The notes: generated by a model from the letters alone, not told the origin. Shown: positions 33,494-46,169, counted from the first letter of the stretch. The stretch is DNA of 64,000 nt from Diphasiastrum complanatum (GCA_029204225.1 CM055097.1:3814620-3878619), one strand, 5' to 3'. Numbers and translations: made by a program.

Positions 33494-34126
33494 TGTGAAG
33501 AAAATCAGAACTGAGATCCAATTTGCCCCTTTGATCTTTGGTTACTAAAGAAAGCAAGTCTAGCACCATTAACAATGTAGACATCTAGCATCTACTTGCA
33601 TAAAAGCTATAAACTCGATAAGAACTTGACCAAATAGCATATAAATGATAAAATGTTGTTTTTGTTCGTACAATGGTTGTACCATACCACTTTTCACACG
33701 TGTGGATCCAATACACCGCCTAAAATAGCATTCTACACACAAGAATTTAAGATATCAACAAGACAATGCACATATGAGCATAGAAACCCAAAGAGATCAC
33801 TTTCATAAGCATGAGAGAGAGAGAGAGATGCCCTCTTCCCACGCTTGTACACTACATATAGTAGGTCCTTGACCTATTTGTATGTGCTTGTTAGAAAGTT
33901 CTAGACCTATTCTACCAATAGACTAGATTCAATGCATCTAAAAATTCAAATTTGAATTGGTTCAAACTCGACCTAACTACTTTTCCCACACTTTCCAAAA
34001 GTGGTAATTCAAATAAACTTAGGCCTAAACAACTTCAAAAAGTATATCTCTAAATCTAAAATGCATATTGGCCAAAATTGCCAAGTGAACTAAGCATGAC
34101 TCAATCAAACTAGCTGATATTTCTCA
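33494..34126 (-). mobile_element. Copia A LTR, copy 2
   Basis: 633 bases; on the minus strand TGAGAAATATCAGCTAG at the start and TTTTCTTCACA at the end, abutting the PBS. It has a shorter GA tract than copy 1 (about 33812-33830). It is inserted into Copia B gag at the same base as in copy 1. Confidence 0.8.
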
Positions 34127-34695
34127 CATGCTCCACCTCTTCTCATCTCTTCTTGAAGCAATATTGAAATCAACTTTGACAATCTCAAAGTTAGTTTGTG
34201 TAGTCACAAACATAGTCCGATGCTCATAAGTTTTAGGCAAGCTTGATAACAACGCCATAAATGCATCCTGATTTTCCACACTAGATCCTATAGAGGCCAT
34301 CTTCTCAAGAAGAGCCTTAAAGTCATTAATATTTTCTAACATGCTAGTGGTTTCATTCATCATGAATGAGAAAGAATAATTTCTTAAAAATAATTTGGAG
34401 GTGACATCTTTATTTTTATAATGATTAGTGAGAGAATTCCAAGCTTCTTTTGAAGACTTGGCCAAACTAATGTGGAAGATCAATGAATATTTCAAATTCA
34501 ATGCTATTAAGCCTTTCCATCTCTTTGCTTCCATTTAGCAATGCCAAACAACATCAATGGGCATAAGCTCAGTCCCATAGATTCATTGCTAATAACATCA
34601 TCCTCAACTTAAATCTCCACATATGGAAATTACTTCCATCTAAATTCTCTACAACAGTTGAACTTGATTCTATAATTCTAAAATCGATATACATA
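34127..34695 (-). pseudogene. Copia family B gag, copy 2
   Basis: Frame 34534-34127 encodes SLAKSSKEAWNSLTNHYKNK, SMLENINDFKALLEKMASIG, AFMALLSSLPKTYEHRTM, the UBN2-type Copia gag. Codons before 34534 are shifted. It is truncated by the Copia A LTR. The primer binding site GCTCTAATACCA lies upstream at 34783-34794. Confidence 0.75.
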
Positions 34696-34795
34696 GAACG
34701 ACTAAGAATCAAACTGAACGTCGATATCAAATCGACTCTAGAAATATTTCACTTCAAAAATTTCAATGGAGGTTTGAACTCTGCTCTAATACCAT

Positions 34796-35939
34796 TGTTG
34801 AAAAAAGTCCTAATCTTCACTCTACATATCAATGTTGGAAAAAACCAGGAGATAAATGAACTAAGGATTTCCTAAGGTGCAAAAATTAAGGAATAGCAAT
34901 CCTCCTAGGATCTTAGCAATCCTATGAGGAGGATGACATATTTCACTAAGATGGATAGAGACGAATGAATTAGAGCTAACATAAATGGATGAGCAGGTAG
35001 ATTGAAAAGGGCTCATTAATGTACTTGGCAGACACCACACGTCCATACATTGCTTATGCAGTATTCAGAATGAGCCAAGATCGATTCACGAACAACATTA
35101 TAGCTTAATTGAAACTTTAACTATTGATAAAAATGCATACAAACAATTTACTCATAAATCAAGTGTGCTACAATGATCAATCTCAATGGATTTACACACA
35201 TACAAAACCTATGGTGCAGTATATACTACCTTTTCTCTGCCATAAAAGGAGTGTGCTACAATAATCTCGATTGACTTGCACACACCATATTTTTTCTCTA
35301 CAATTTTTAGCTTCTATATATACAACTTTAAGTAGAATCCAAAGAAACTTGAGTAACCTGGCATTAATTCAGTTTACTATAATCGATAGGCATTGATTGT
35401 CTGATATGATTTTGTCATGAAGAATGATCGTGAAAATTGAAATTTGTTATTTTGATCATGACAGTCAAATTTCAATCTTGGATTGAATTGAATAGAATCG
35501 ATGTAGGTGTTTTGGTATCAAGTTCGATATCGAGCCGACCAAAGCTTATTTCGACCCAAGGCTAATTTTAATCCAAAGCCTATCTTGACCCGAGGTCGAT
35601 TTGGACCCTGTTTTTTTTTATCTTCAGTCGCTACTCTGCAAACTATCAAAATTTTAGAGTATTTCTATAGATTTGTCCTATGTGCATAGTTTGTGAGTAA
35701 TTCTACATGTCTCAAAAATTGTCCAAAAACAAAGAACATGTACATTTGAAGAGTGATTGTACAACACTAACCAAATTCCAACATATCTTATCGCAAACTC
35801 AAGCAAAATCTCAATAGTCCGCAAAACCAAAAGTACTAGTAAACGGCCAAAGTCACTAAGGATACTTAGAATGGAAAAATGAATATGGCCTCAAGTACAT
35901 AGGACAACTTTACAAAAACTAAGACACCCTTTAGCAACA
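34796..35939 (-). mobile_element. Copia B 5' LTR
   Basis: On the minus strand the LTR begins TGTTGCTAAAGGGTGTC and ends TTTTTTCAACA next to the primer binding site; the ends TGTTG...CAACA are inverted. Length 1144. A TATATATAG box lies near 35315. The copy at 19513-20427 lacks about 370 bases of it. Confidence 0.7.
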
Positions 35940-36056
35940 CATAAGAGGAGAGGGAGGATATGTGAAGGCATCGAGAATGATAAGCTTGAAGTTGCTATGT
36001 TTTCTGAGTAGTCATTGCATTACTACATTCTTTAATTTTGTTACAAAAATCTCAAA

Positions 36057-36216
36057 TTTAAAGTTGTCATCAATTGAAAATTTTGGCAACATGGCACTAC
36101 CACTCGTCTGTTGCCATTGATTGCCACGAAAACTACCACGCTAGGCCTTACAGGCCAAACATGGGCCGCGTCTTATGTGTGTGGCAAAGGTGCCAGCCCC
36201 ATATTTGTAGTTGTGT
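36057..36216. mobile_element. Orphan end of the GCCACGCGTGGC palindrome element
   Basis: GGCAACATGGCACTACCACTCG, TTGCCATTGATTGCCACG and CGTCTTATGTGTGTGGCAAAGG, ending ATATTTGTAGTTGTG, parallel 10672-10787 in order and sequence. It confirms CACAACTACAAA as a reusable terminus. It has no gene and lies about 535 bases upstream of the methyltransferase TATA box. Confidence 0.55.
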
Positions 36217-36640
36217 TTAAGATAGCTCAATAGTTCATTTTAGACTTATTTGATGAAAACCCTCTTAAGTTAAAAGAATGAAGATAAATTTTTACAAGGT
36301 AAAGAACAATACTTATTTTATCCCAATGCACTTGAGTGGTGAGTTGGACAAGGGCATTATTTGCAAAGTTGATGAGCAAGGATTAAATTATTTTCTAGGT
36401 AGACACAAGAGACACTAGGAGCTTGCTTCAAACCTAGGAAATTAGTTATGCTTGTTGTGTAACTTATACATATAACTAACTAGTTGCTCTAGTGGCCAAA
36501 AAAGAAACCAAGTGAAAAGAACTATGGCTGAGGTCATAGGTGCTTAAATTGTTCAGCCTTTAGATATTGTCCTAAGATTCCTTTGAGAGAAAGAGAGAAA
36601 AACAAGTAACTATTGCTTGAGGTGGTTAAATTGTTTAGCC

Positions 36641-36643
<3 letters not shown>

Positions 36644-36672
<29 letters not shown>
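36644..36672 (+). repeat. (GA)n microsatellite in the methyltransferase promoter
   Basis: A GA tract of 29 bases lies about 80 bases upstream of the TATA box. GAGA tracts can be plant promoter elements, but no function is shown here. Confidence 0.7.
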
Positions 36673-36677
<5 letters not shown>

Positions 36678-36749
36678 GTGTCCTTGTCCTGGCCACAAGC
36701 AAAGGAAAGCAGTAGGTGTACCTATTCTAACTTGACGTTTTCTAAATTC

Positions 36750-36757
36750 TATATAAT
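36750..36757 (+). promoter_or_regulatory. TATA box of the O-methyltransferase gene
   Basis: TATATAAT lies 159 bases upstream of the ATG. A transcription start near 36780 would give a leader of about 135 bases, ordinary for a plant gene. Confidence 0.6.
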
Positions 36758-36915
36758 TCGCGCTTCTCTTCTTCGAGTCTCACAGCAGCTCACGTTTTCT
36801 TTTGTGCTCCATCTCTGTTATCAGAGAGAAAGAGAGCGACTTTTTTCGGAAGGCTGCAGAGGAACTTCGAAGCACAAAATAATTTCACAGATAGAGAGGA
36901 AAAGGGCGAGGAGAG

Positions 36916-38164
36916 ATGGGTTCTGACAAGATTGGACTGGTGGAAGAGAATGGGGCAGCTTCCAAGGTGGAAGAGAAAGAAGCAGAGCCCACCAAGGTAC
37001 AGAACTTGGAGAGAATGAAGGTATTGGAGCTGGGCACTTTGAGCACAGTTCCCATGGCTCTCAGAGCAGCCATTATTCTGGATGTGTTTGAGATCATCAA
37101 CAAAGTGAGCCCTACTGAACCCATCTCTGCAAAAGACATTGTTGCTCACATTCCTACCACTACGACCAAATCTGCTGTCTACCTTGACCGCATCCTTAAG
37201 CTTCTTGCATCCAGAGAAATTCTCAGTGACACAATTGTGGAGGTAGATGGTAAGAAAGAGAGCAGATATGGACTCACTCCTCTTTGCAAGTATCTAATCA
37301 AGGATGAGATGGGCATGTCATTGGCACCTCTGGTTGTGATGAACCAGGATAAAGTGTTCATGGCCTCATGGCAGTACCTTCCTGAGGCAGTGCTGGATGG
37401 AGGAGAGCCTTTCTTCAAAGCTCATGGCAAGAATGCATTCCAGCTGGGGACAGAAGATCCTCGCTTGGACAAGCTCTTCAACACCGCCATGGGAAGCCAC
37501 TCAACACTCTTCATGAAAGCTACCCTTGATGCATATGATGGCTTTAAGAACATCAGCAAACTGGTTGATGTAGGGGGAGGATTCGGATCATCGCTCAACA
37601 TGATTGTGTCGAAATATCCCCACATTCAAGGGATAAATTTCGATCAGCCTCATGTTGTGGCTCTTGCCCCACAATATCCTGGTGTAGAGCACGTTGGTGG
37701 GAACATGTTTGAAAGCGTGCCTTCAGGAGAAGCCATCTTCATGAAGGTACTAAAGCTTTTTTTTCTATAAAGCATTTGAGCTAGTCCTTTTATCGAATCC
37801 TTTTCCCCTGGACTTTTTGGTACTGTGGAGATTGACTACTTGCGGGTTTTTGCAGTGGATCTTGCACGATTGGAGCGATGATCACTGCCTCACAATCCTC
37901 AAAAATTGCTACAAGTCTGTTCCCGACGCCGGCAAAGTGATTGTGGTAGACGCTGTGTTGCCTGCTACAGTAGATCATAGTCTTGCTGCCAAAGTTGGCT
38001 ACAGCGTAGATCTGCTCATGCTGGCCTACAATCAAGGTGGAAAGGAGCGCACCGAGGAAGAATTCAAGGATCTGGCCCTTGCTGCTGGGTTTGCAGGGAT
38101 TAAAGTGATCTGCACTATTGATTCCATGTCTGTTTTAGAATTCTACAAAGTTCTAGAACTCTGA
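36916..38164 (+). CDS. COMT-type O-methyltransferase (two exons)
   Basis: Exon 1 36916-37746, intron 37747-37855 (GT...TTTTTGCAG, phase 0), exon 2 37856-38164; 379 residues, usual for the family (about 360-380). It is a soluble SAM-dependent class II plant O-methyltransferase acting on phenolics such as caffeic acid derivatives or flavonoids. The N-terminal dimerisation domain (about 35-130) is followed by VMNQDKVFMASW (142 on), SAM loop LVDVGGGFG (216-224), INFDQPHVV, GVEHVGGNMFESVP, HDWSDDHC and NQGGKERTEEEF. The intron after FMK is at the position conserved in COMT genes. Catalytic His281 and Glu341 are present, but the usual middle Glu is Asp309. GGGTG reads GGGFG, GGDMF reads GGNMF, and the substrate-pocket stretch FEYHGTD reads FQLGTED with one residue lost. 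The substrate therefore cannot be assumed to be a lignin precursor. Confidence 0.9.
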
Positions 38165-39955
38165 ACGGCTTGACATAAGCCCAGCAGCAATCTCTTTCCT
38201 CATATAAATCAAGAATGCAGGAGCTCTGATGGATCCAACACAAGCAAGACTTGCTATCAATGCAAGGTATCCTGTCCTATGCCATAATTTATAGCAGAAC
38301 ATTTCTCTGTGCTCCCACGGGTTGATATTACCAAAAAGCGTTACAGCAGAACAGTTTAGCAATAGATTGAGGTTTTGTATAGCAAAATTTGTTAGCTTAT
38401 ATTATATAGTAACCCTGATACATAGCAACATTCACCTATATCAGGGGATATGCTTGATTCACCTTGTGGCTTTTAGCCAATTTCAGTGCAAAGAGTATAA
38501 TTTTTTCAAATAATCATTTAGCTGCATGCAATGTTGCTGGCTAGAATGCCCCTGGTGCAATGCTGAGTCTGTGTTCTGGAATTGTTTAGAACTGTAACTT
38601 TTCTTTTCAATTTTGATGTTACGTGAATGAAATTTATGAATCGTGTTACTGATCTGTCATAGAAGAATCTTAGCAATGTGCATGAATTAACCACATAGAC
38701 TTGATTTCCATATTAATATGCTAACCAAAATTTGTAATGAAAATTTATCCAACAGGATTCAGTGTTTTCACTTTTGGCTTATTATTTTGCTATACACACT
38801 CTGAGGCTCTTTCGGCAGGGCAGGACCTGCTGCCTAGGGCGGTAACCCAATGCAAAGCTCATCCAACGATGGAAGGGCTGAGAAGGCAAACCTTACCAAA
38901 CAAGAAAATAGTTGTTTTTTTTCCATAAATTGTGTTTTACATGGACCTTAAAAAAAATGCAAAAAGAAAACATATTCCCCCGAAGGATATGAATGTGTTT
39001 TATTCATCAAAGAAGCTGAAACTTATTTTACGACAAAAGAGTGCTACAAATGTGATTGCACTACAAGTACATAGACAAGATTAACACGTTGATCTAAGAA
39101 GATCCTGAGATACTATGCCTCTGGAAGAAAAATAAGAAAAGCTTGACTTGAAAGTTTTTCCTTGCTTTCAATGTAAATGAAACCCTATAAAGGGTACAAG
39201 TTCAAACCAATGATGGCTTTATAGCAATATGATGTTTAGCACAATCTCATAAATAGCCAATAAAATGTAGAGAAGTTGGAGGAATAAATGAATGTGGAAA
39301 CATCGTATACCTATAAACAAATTTTGAGGCCATACTTCGATGAGAATGTTGCATCAAATATAAGATCAAAAACTATAAAGTACACCAAATTTGAGACATG
39401 CTTTGTAAGTCAATTATGTCATCCATGTATTATTTACATGTAAAACCTATTCTTAAGGTCGTTAAATTTATTATGCATTTCAATATCCTCAAATAGTAAT
39501 CGATAAACAAATATTTGGCAAACAATTCAAAGACCTAGAAATTGTGATAATTTCGTTTCTGAGATGTTTCAACATTTTTTTCAAAGCATAAAAGAACTCT
39601 TTCTTCAATGACATATGCACCTATGAAGTTGCTCCTAATGCTATTCCAGCAAAGAGCCTACTATTTATAGCTAAAAGTGATGACTCTCTTTCTCCTTTCT
39701 CTAGAGTCATTTGGCCTAGCTTATCCAAAACTTAACCTAAACTAGTCATATTGGCCAAAATTGCCAAGTAAACCTAAAAATGAACTTTTGTGTGTACAAA
39801 ATAATTTGGCCTCATTTAGGCTCAAATTGCAAAACTAACTAAAAAGCTAGAAAAGTAGTTGACAATTTTCAGAAAATAGTTATTATACTTTTCTTTAAGC
39901 CTGTCACAAAAAACACATTCAAGATATTCCTTACCTTTCCGCTCAAAAATGATGG
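38165..39955. other. 3' flank of the methyltransferase, then decayed LTR-like sequence
   Basis: No clear AATAAA follows the stop; an AATGAA lies at about 38627. From about 38970 to 39900 the composition and words such as TTGGCCAAAATTGCCAAGT resemble Copia A LTR sequence, but ends could not be defined. No gene was recognised. Confidence 0.35.
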
Positions 39956-40330
39956 GTACTTTTATTTGGGGTGCAAGTTTAAGATTTTATCCCCATTAAA
40001 CGCTTGCGCTACATTGTCACCAATGGAGTGAATTGGAGAAACCATTGTCAATTGTCAATCATGTGTTGTGTTGCCCCTAAATCAATTATTGTCATTGTCT
40101 TGTGAAGCCAATGCAACAACAAACACATTTAATTGATTGCTACTTTAGTTTGCCTTCATTGATATATATCCTTTATTTTGACAATCTTTGGCCCAAGGCC
40201 CATTCTTATGTCAGTCACAGCATTTTTTATTTTTCTTCTTGTTGTCTAATGTTCTACTATAGGGTTTCTTTGTTAGCAATGCTTGCTCTATTGAAGATAA
40301 GGCCTAGTTGTTTGATAATTCACTACAAGC
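39956..40330 (-). pseudogene. Copia gag-protease scrap
   Basis: The minus strand reads a degraded knuckle CCD-stop-HKNGPWAKDCQ (normally CxxCxxxGHxxxxC) and then IIDLGATQHMID, the Copia protease motif (normally IDSGATxHM). Gag-like sequence precedes it. Several stops; no LTR assigned. Confidence 0.5.
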
Positions 40331-41078
40331 TTTTACAACCTCTCACTTCTATTCTACGTGTAGAAAAATGTTGTATATATCCTCATAGGTTGTTAGTTCT
40401 TTTTCATAAGTATACCAGTGCTCAAAACATTTCACTTTTGATTGGTCACATGACTTCATGACAACACATAGGAAAGTGTCACTAGCCCTCTACTATCATG
40501 CCATGTGTAAGAAGCCTAGCCTACCTCGAGCTACATCACACACCAAAGTTGGACTAATCACCTACTAACATGTGTGAATGGGGTAGAAAAGTCAAAGTAC
40601 CCCCAAACTCAAGATTAAGGCCTATTGACTATTCAAACTCTTCATAAATGAATTAAAAAGATTATGGCTACCCTCCACACGTGGGAACATGCTCCACACA
40701 TGTGAAATTTCACTGTGTACATGATATTGCAAAAGATCAAGCTAGATTTTGCCTATTTTTCACAAGTAGCTATTTTCCAAAAAAAACATGATTCAACCAC
40801 CAAAAACTCACTCACAAGCCTTAAATAACACGAAGACCTTCAAAAAAACTATGTGAAGAACCAATCAGCCAAATCACCCTACAATCGATTAAATATACAT
40901 TTACCAATAGAGGACTAACTATTGGATTTATATAAAAACTAAAAGTCCACTACAATTGTGTCTCCTATAAAAGTTTGTACATACCTAAAAAAATTCAATT
41001 TGTAGATTAGAAACCAAAGGTCAAAATGGAGTTTGAATTGACCTTAGATTGATATTAGCTCTAGGTCAATATTATACT
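40331..41078. other. No gene recognised
   Basis: AT-rich sequence up to the target duplication of Copia C. The last bases, AGCTCTAGGTCAATATACT-like, are mirrored right of the element by GGTCAATATCAGCTCTAG, suggesting an older local repeat at the insertion site. Confidence 0.35.
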
Positions 41079-42154
41079 TGTTATGGAGAGAGAGGGGGGG
41101 GGGGGAGAATAAATGACGAACATGAACAAGAAACAAACGAGAAGCGAACTCGAACAGAAAATGTTCGTGCGCAGCGGAATGAATTATTTAACTCTCTCCG
41201 TAAGCATGACTACGCCTATCAGAATGAAGAGAACTTTAGTGATAGAAATCACAGTGATTCTAGATTACGTAGCCAAACATTTAATGGATGAAGCGCTAGA
41301 TGAATAATTTGTCGCAAATTGCAAGACAAATTATTTGTCGTGAATGATTTGCGAAGAGCTAGACAAATAATTAGTCACGAATTATTCATGAAAGACAAGA
41401 CTAAAAGTTGATCGTCTATTACCAGAAAGAGCAACTAGAAAGATCAGACCAAATGAAAACAAGCATAGCAATATTAACACAGGATCTGAATGCAAAACAA
41501 AGAGCTGTATCAGATTAAGTATATCATGTATACAAGTTAATAATGCGGCAGAGCACAATACAATAGCGGACAAAACTGCATGCCCTACGAAGCTTATTTT
41601 GTCTGTAATGAGGAATGAAACCTCTTCTCTTTGTCTCTTCTTCTCTCGCTTCTCATCTAACTCTCTCTCTATGTGTATGTTGAATACACGAATGGTATCC
41701 AATATATATGCATAACATTACAGGTGTGCAGATGTGAAAGTACAGAGTGGATGTGATGTCTGTAGAAGATCGTGGGTGGCTACAATTGTTGTCCAATTTG
41801 TTAGCGGCAACTGCATGGAGTGAGCGTAAAAAGGGTGTAACGTCAACCAGTGTTGAAGTGAAAGTTGGTGATGATGCAAAAAGTGGATCACTCTTACGAA
41901 TGGCCTTAGGATAAGATTTATAGGGTGCCTTAGCTTTTAGGGCACCTTCGGCATTCGGTAGGATAGTGTCCCCTTTTCGCCATAACATGTGTAAAAACAT
42001 AGTGTTTGTGATTCTTTCATCTTTTATTCGTCTATGCAAATTTGCGTGTAAATATGCAGGCTGCGTGACAACGTTAGTAAATATGCAGGAAAAATGGAGG
42101 CAAATTAAAAAAAAAAAAAAAGGATTTAGGAGAGTAGAAGGAGTAAATCCAACA
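41079..42154 (-). repeat. Copia C 3' LTR
   Basis: 1076 bases. Near the end that corresponds to its PBS side it has a short GA stretch followed by about 13 G (41086-41105), in place of the long GA tract in the other LTR. It shares tandem words of AATTAGTCACGAATTATTC type with its partner. Confidence 0.85.
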
Positions 42155-42163
42155 CCCCCCCTT
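42155..42163 (-). promoter_or_regulatory. Copia C polypurine tract
   Basis: On the minus strand AAGGGGGGG sits directly before the 3' LTR start TGTTGGATT, the expected plus-strand primer. Confidence 0.75.
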
Positions 42164-42225
42164 AATCTGGATCCGTGAATGCCTTGATTTTCAAACTGAG
42201 CAATGCACAAAATTTGTTTTGTGCA

Positions 42226-43640
42226 TTAATACTGAGTGCTTTTGTGAAAATGTCTGCAACCTTGTCCTGCATTCTGCAGTATGTTAAGCTTACCTCCCTT
42301 CAAGAACCTTGCCCCTGATGTAGTGATATCTGATCTCAATGTGCTTACTCCTAAAATGAAATCTAGGGTTGGCCGATAAGGCAATAGTACTTTGTTATCA
42401 CAAAACAAAATTGTGGGGCTGTCCTGATACAGATTGATGTTTGACAACAAATTTCTCAATCAAAACACTTCCTTAATAGATTGAGAAGCAGCAATGTATT
42501 CTGCTTCAGTAGAAGAAAGTGCGATAGAGGTTTGCTTATGACTGTTCCATGAAATAGGACCGTCGTTGAAGAAGAATGTAAATCCAGATGTGGATTTACG
42601 ATTGTCTGCATCTCCTCCCGAGCTTGCATCAGAATAGCCACTGAGCTAATGAAGATTGTCGTTGTTGACATCTCCATAGCAGATGCACTGGTCCATGGTA
42701 GCTCGAATATATCTCATGCTCGAATAAGAGCCTTCCAATGGGTAATGCCAGGATTAGCCATACATTGGCTGAGTGAGCTTACAACAAAAGAGATATTTGG
42801 TCTTGTACAGACCATTGCGTACATGAGAGATCCAAGTATCGATCGATACGGATATTCTCTCATCTGCTCCTCTTCCTGCTTGGTCTGGGGAAATTGGTCC
42901 TTTGACATATGCAAGCTTGGATCCATTGGTGAGTGAGCTGATTTACAGTTCGTCAAATTGTATTTGTTAAGAACATTGTGAAGATACCTTTGTTGAGTGA
43001 TATGAATCAGTCGATTTGCTCTGTCTTTGTGGATTTGAATTCCAAGACATAAGTGAGCTTCGTCCAGATCAGTCATGTCGAATTCTGAGAACAACATTTG
43101 TTTTGCATCCTTGACCATTTCGGTATTGTTGCTGAAGAGCAACGTATCATCAACGTACAAGGTGATGATAATGAAGGATTGCTGCACTGACCTTGAATAA
43201 ACGTTGCAATCAGCAGTGCTTGGTTTGAATCCTTGTTCAATGATGAATGTGTTGATCCTCTGAAACCAAGCTCTGGCAGACTATTTTAAGCCGTATAGTG
43301 CTTTGTGGAGTTTACAGACATGATTCTTCATGCCTTCCAGAACTTATCCTTCAGGCTGGATCATTTAGATATCTTCTTGTATGACTTCGTTTAGATAGGC
43401 TGTTTTTACATCAAGTTGATGTACTTCGAGGTCGGCAGTTGCAGCATAAGACAAGAGCATTCTGATCGACGAATGTTTGATGACTAGACTAAAAGTCTCA
43501 CTGTAGTCGACATTCGGGATCTGGGTGAATCCTCGTGCTACTAGTTTAGCCTTCCTTCGATCAATTGCGCTATTGGCATTATATTTGATCTTAAAGATCC
43601 ATTTGCAATCAATAATATTGCATCCAATAGGAGCTTCAAC
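42226..43640 (-). pseudogene. Copia C reverse transcriptase and RNase H
   Basis: RT: IIITLYVDDTLLFSNN (catalytic YVDD intact), then FDMTDLDEAHLCLGIQIHKD and YRSILGSLMYAMVCTRPNIS. RNase H: GYSDASSGGDADNRKSTSG and ALSSTEAEYIAAS across frames, with CDNK following. Upstream RT parts to about 43640 (DVKTAYLNE-like, KALYGLK-like) are readable but broken. A stop just before DIRGYS-type sequence and frameshifts near 42480 and 42680 inactivate it. Confidence 0.85.
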
Positions 43641-43663
43641 TGATAACCATGTCTGATTCTATA

Positions 43664-44700
43664 TCAGAGAGGAATACTCTCTGTCCATGGCTTCTCTCTA
43701 GAGATCAGAGTCTGGTTGCTAAGTGCCTCTTCGACTGTCGTCGGTTCCTGCATTAAGAGACAAGCAGACTCAGGAGTATACCTTGTGGGCTGTGTGCGCA
43801 CTCGGCTTGATCTTCTGGGATGATTCGACTGATGAACCGCTCTTGGGACTTGTTGCTGGGTAGCAGCAACATCTTCGTCTGATTCGCTATCTTGAAGTGG
43901 GTTGACAATAGACACGCATGAGCCAGAAGCACGGACTATCATGTCAATGGCATGATATGTAGGTTCTTCTTGAGCAATATCCTTGCCTTTGAGGTCGACG
44001 AATTGATCCTCGATAAAGACTGTATCTCGGCTATATAATATTTGCTGGATATCAGGATCATACAACTTGTAGGTATTATTAGACAAAGTATATCCGATCA
44101 GGATGGTCTTGAGACCTTGGAAGTCCAATTTCTTCCTTGTGTCTTTTGGGATCTACGCGTAGAACATGCACCCGAACACTCTTAGGTTCTTCAAAGAAGG
44201 CTTAGAGCCTGTCCACACCTCGTGGGGTGTCTATTCTGAGAGGGCCTTGGTCGAACATCTATTCTGGAGGTAAGCTACAGTGGATACAGCTTCAGCCCAG
44301 AATCTCTTGGACAACGATGCATGCGATAGCATACACTTAGCAGATTCGACCAAAGTACGGTTCTTCCTCTTAGCTAAGCCATTAGACTGAGGACTGTAAG
44401 GAGTGATGAATTGCTGCTCGATGCCTTGGCTTTGATAGTACTCCTTAAACTCGACAAAGATGTATTCTCCACCATTGTCTGACCTTAGGGCCTTGATCGT
44501 CCTTCCAGTGTCCTTTTCTGCACGCTCCTTGAATATTCTGAAGCAGTTGAAGGCTTCTGATTTCTTCTTTATGAAATACACCATCGTCCTTTTGGAGAAT
44601 TCATCAATAAAGGTTATAAAATACTTGGCATCCTTCAACGAAGGATTTTTCATCGGGACACAAATATCTGAATGTACAACATCTAGCAATCCTCTAGCAA
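43664..44700 (-). pseudogene. Copia C integrase
   Basis: The core reads LDVVHSDICVPMKNPSL, TIKALRSDNGGEYIFVEF and YSPQSNGLAKRKNRTLVESA. The D,D,E triad has both Asp, but the Glu of the usual GVAERKNR is Lys here, so the enzyme would be inactive. The C-terminal part (44128-43664) has VDLKGKDIAQEEPTYHAID- and RRSSRVRTQPTRYTPES, the usual lead into RT. Confidence 0.85.
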
Positions 44701-44825
44701 CATGGTGATGGCTTGACTTAAAATGGTTTCCTAGTCAGTATACCAACTAGATAGTCTTGACAGATAGGTAACTCGACTTTTTCGCGAGGATAGTCGAGAT
44801 CAAGAACAATAGATTGTCTAGACAT

Positions 44826-46169
44826 TCATTGTACAGCAGCATGATTTAAATGACCAAGTCTATAATGCCAAAGTAAATCTTTATTTGTATGAATTGAAGT
44901 ACTGAGAGCCTGACTAGAAGCAAAAAAACAATGACTTAATTTATACAAGTATCCATGCCTCTTTCTGAGTGCTAGGATCTTGCTAGTCCTATCAAATACT
45001 TTACACTGATCACATTCAAACTCTACTCTATGTCCTAAATCTATGATTCTACTTACAAAGAGCATATTTGTAGATAAATTTGGTACATATAGGACTTTAG
45101 AGAGTAGCTTAGATTGATGATTTGCAAAGCTTAATCTTACAGTGCCTTCACCTTTGATAGCTTGTGTGATATTGTCACCAAGGTACTGTAAGGTGTATAG
45201 GACTCGAAACAGCCAATGAGGCTAGTCATGTGCTGAGTGGCTCCAAAATCCAGAAACCAAGAACTGTCGCCAGATGCTTCTTGATGGTTGGTCATGAAGG
45301 CATCATGATCTGCTTCTTGAATAGGTTGTGGAGCTTCTACAGTTGCATTTGCCACTTGATTCGACTGTCCCTTGCTATTGTTCTTCGCTTGAAGTATTCG
45401 GTAGTCTTGAATTTTGTGGTTGTTTTGTTTGCAGTATCTACAGAACAACTTCTTCTTTGTCTGTGGATTCAACTGTTCCTTATGCTGAGCTGGTTTTTGG
45501 TCTGGCTTTGATTGCTTCGGGCCTTTTTTCTTCTTCTACTTTGTCATGCTCTTGTTGGTGTACAAGGTGTCAGAATCAGCTGAGGAACTCGAGGCTTCGT
45601 TCCTTCGCGTGTCTTCCTGCAACAACATAGTAATGACTCTCGAAAGAGTCAATTCTGGATGAGTCGTTATGATCATCACCCAGCTGTCGTAAGAACTTGG
45701 CAAGCTTGTAAGCAGTTGCATCATTGCGTCTTGATCGTCTATGACAGATCCGACAGTGGCCATTTGTCTTAGCAGGTTCTTGAATTGATTAATGTAATTC
45801 TGCAGAGAATCACCATTCGTCATCTTGAGGGAGTAGAATTTCTTCCTGAGATGTAGCTTAGAAGCTATATCTCGCACTTCATATAGTGTGCTCAAGATGT
45901 CCTAGACTTTTTTCGATGTCTGAGCCTCACATACATGGCCAATCTGGGTATCCATGATGTTGAGGATGATCAGCGCAAAAGCTTTTCTATCCTTACAGCT
46001 TGCATCTAGCGATTGTCACGTCATTTGCTTCGGGTTTCCCTTCTGCACCTGTAAAAACGTCGAACAATTCTTTTGCCATTAGTATAGTTTTCATCTTAAA
46101 TTTTCACAGATGGTAATTGGCTCCATCAAGCTTGTCCATGATAGGACTGGCTTTCCCTTGGAAATCCAT
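44826..46169 (-). pseudogene. Copia C gag, protease and pre-integrase
   Basis: ATG at 46169 (MDFQGKASPIMDKLDGANYH) starts gag; a stop follows soon. 45895-45536 has FYSLKMTNGDSLQNYINQFK and LLTSLPSSYDSW. The knuckle reads CRYCKQNNHKIQDY with the last Cys replaced. The protease motif is SSWFLDFGATQHM (DSG to DFG, active site lost). The pre-integrase segment ends LLWHYRLGHLNHAAVQ. Confidence 0.8.

Noticed and set aside
38737-38928. Possible tRNA-like or small gene near GGCAGGGCAGGACCTGCTGCC
   Set aside because: Short stem only; no cloverleaf and no B-box pattern.
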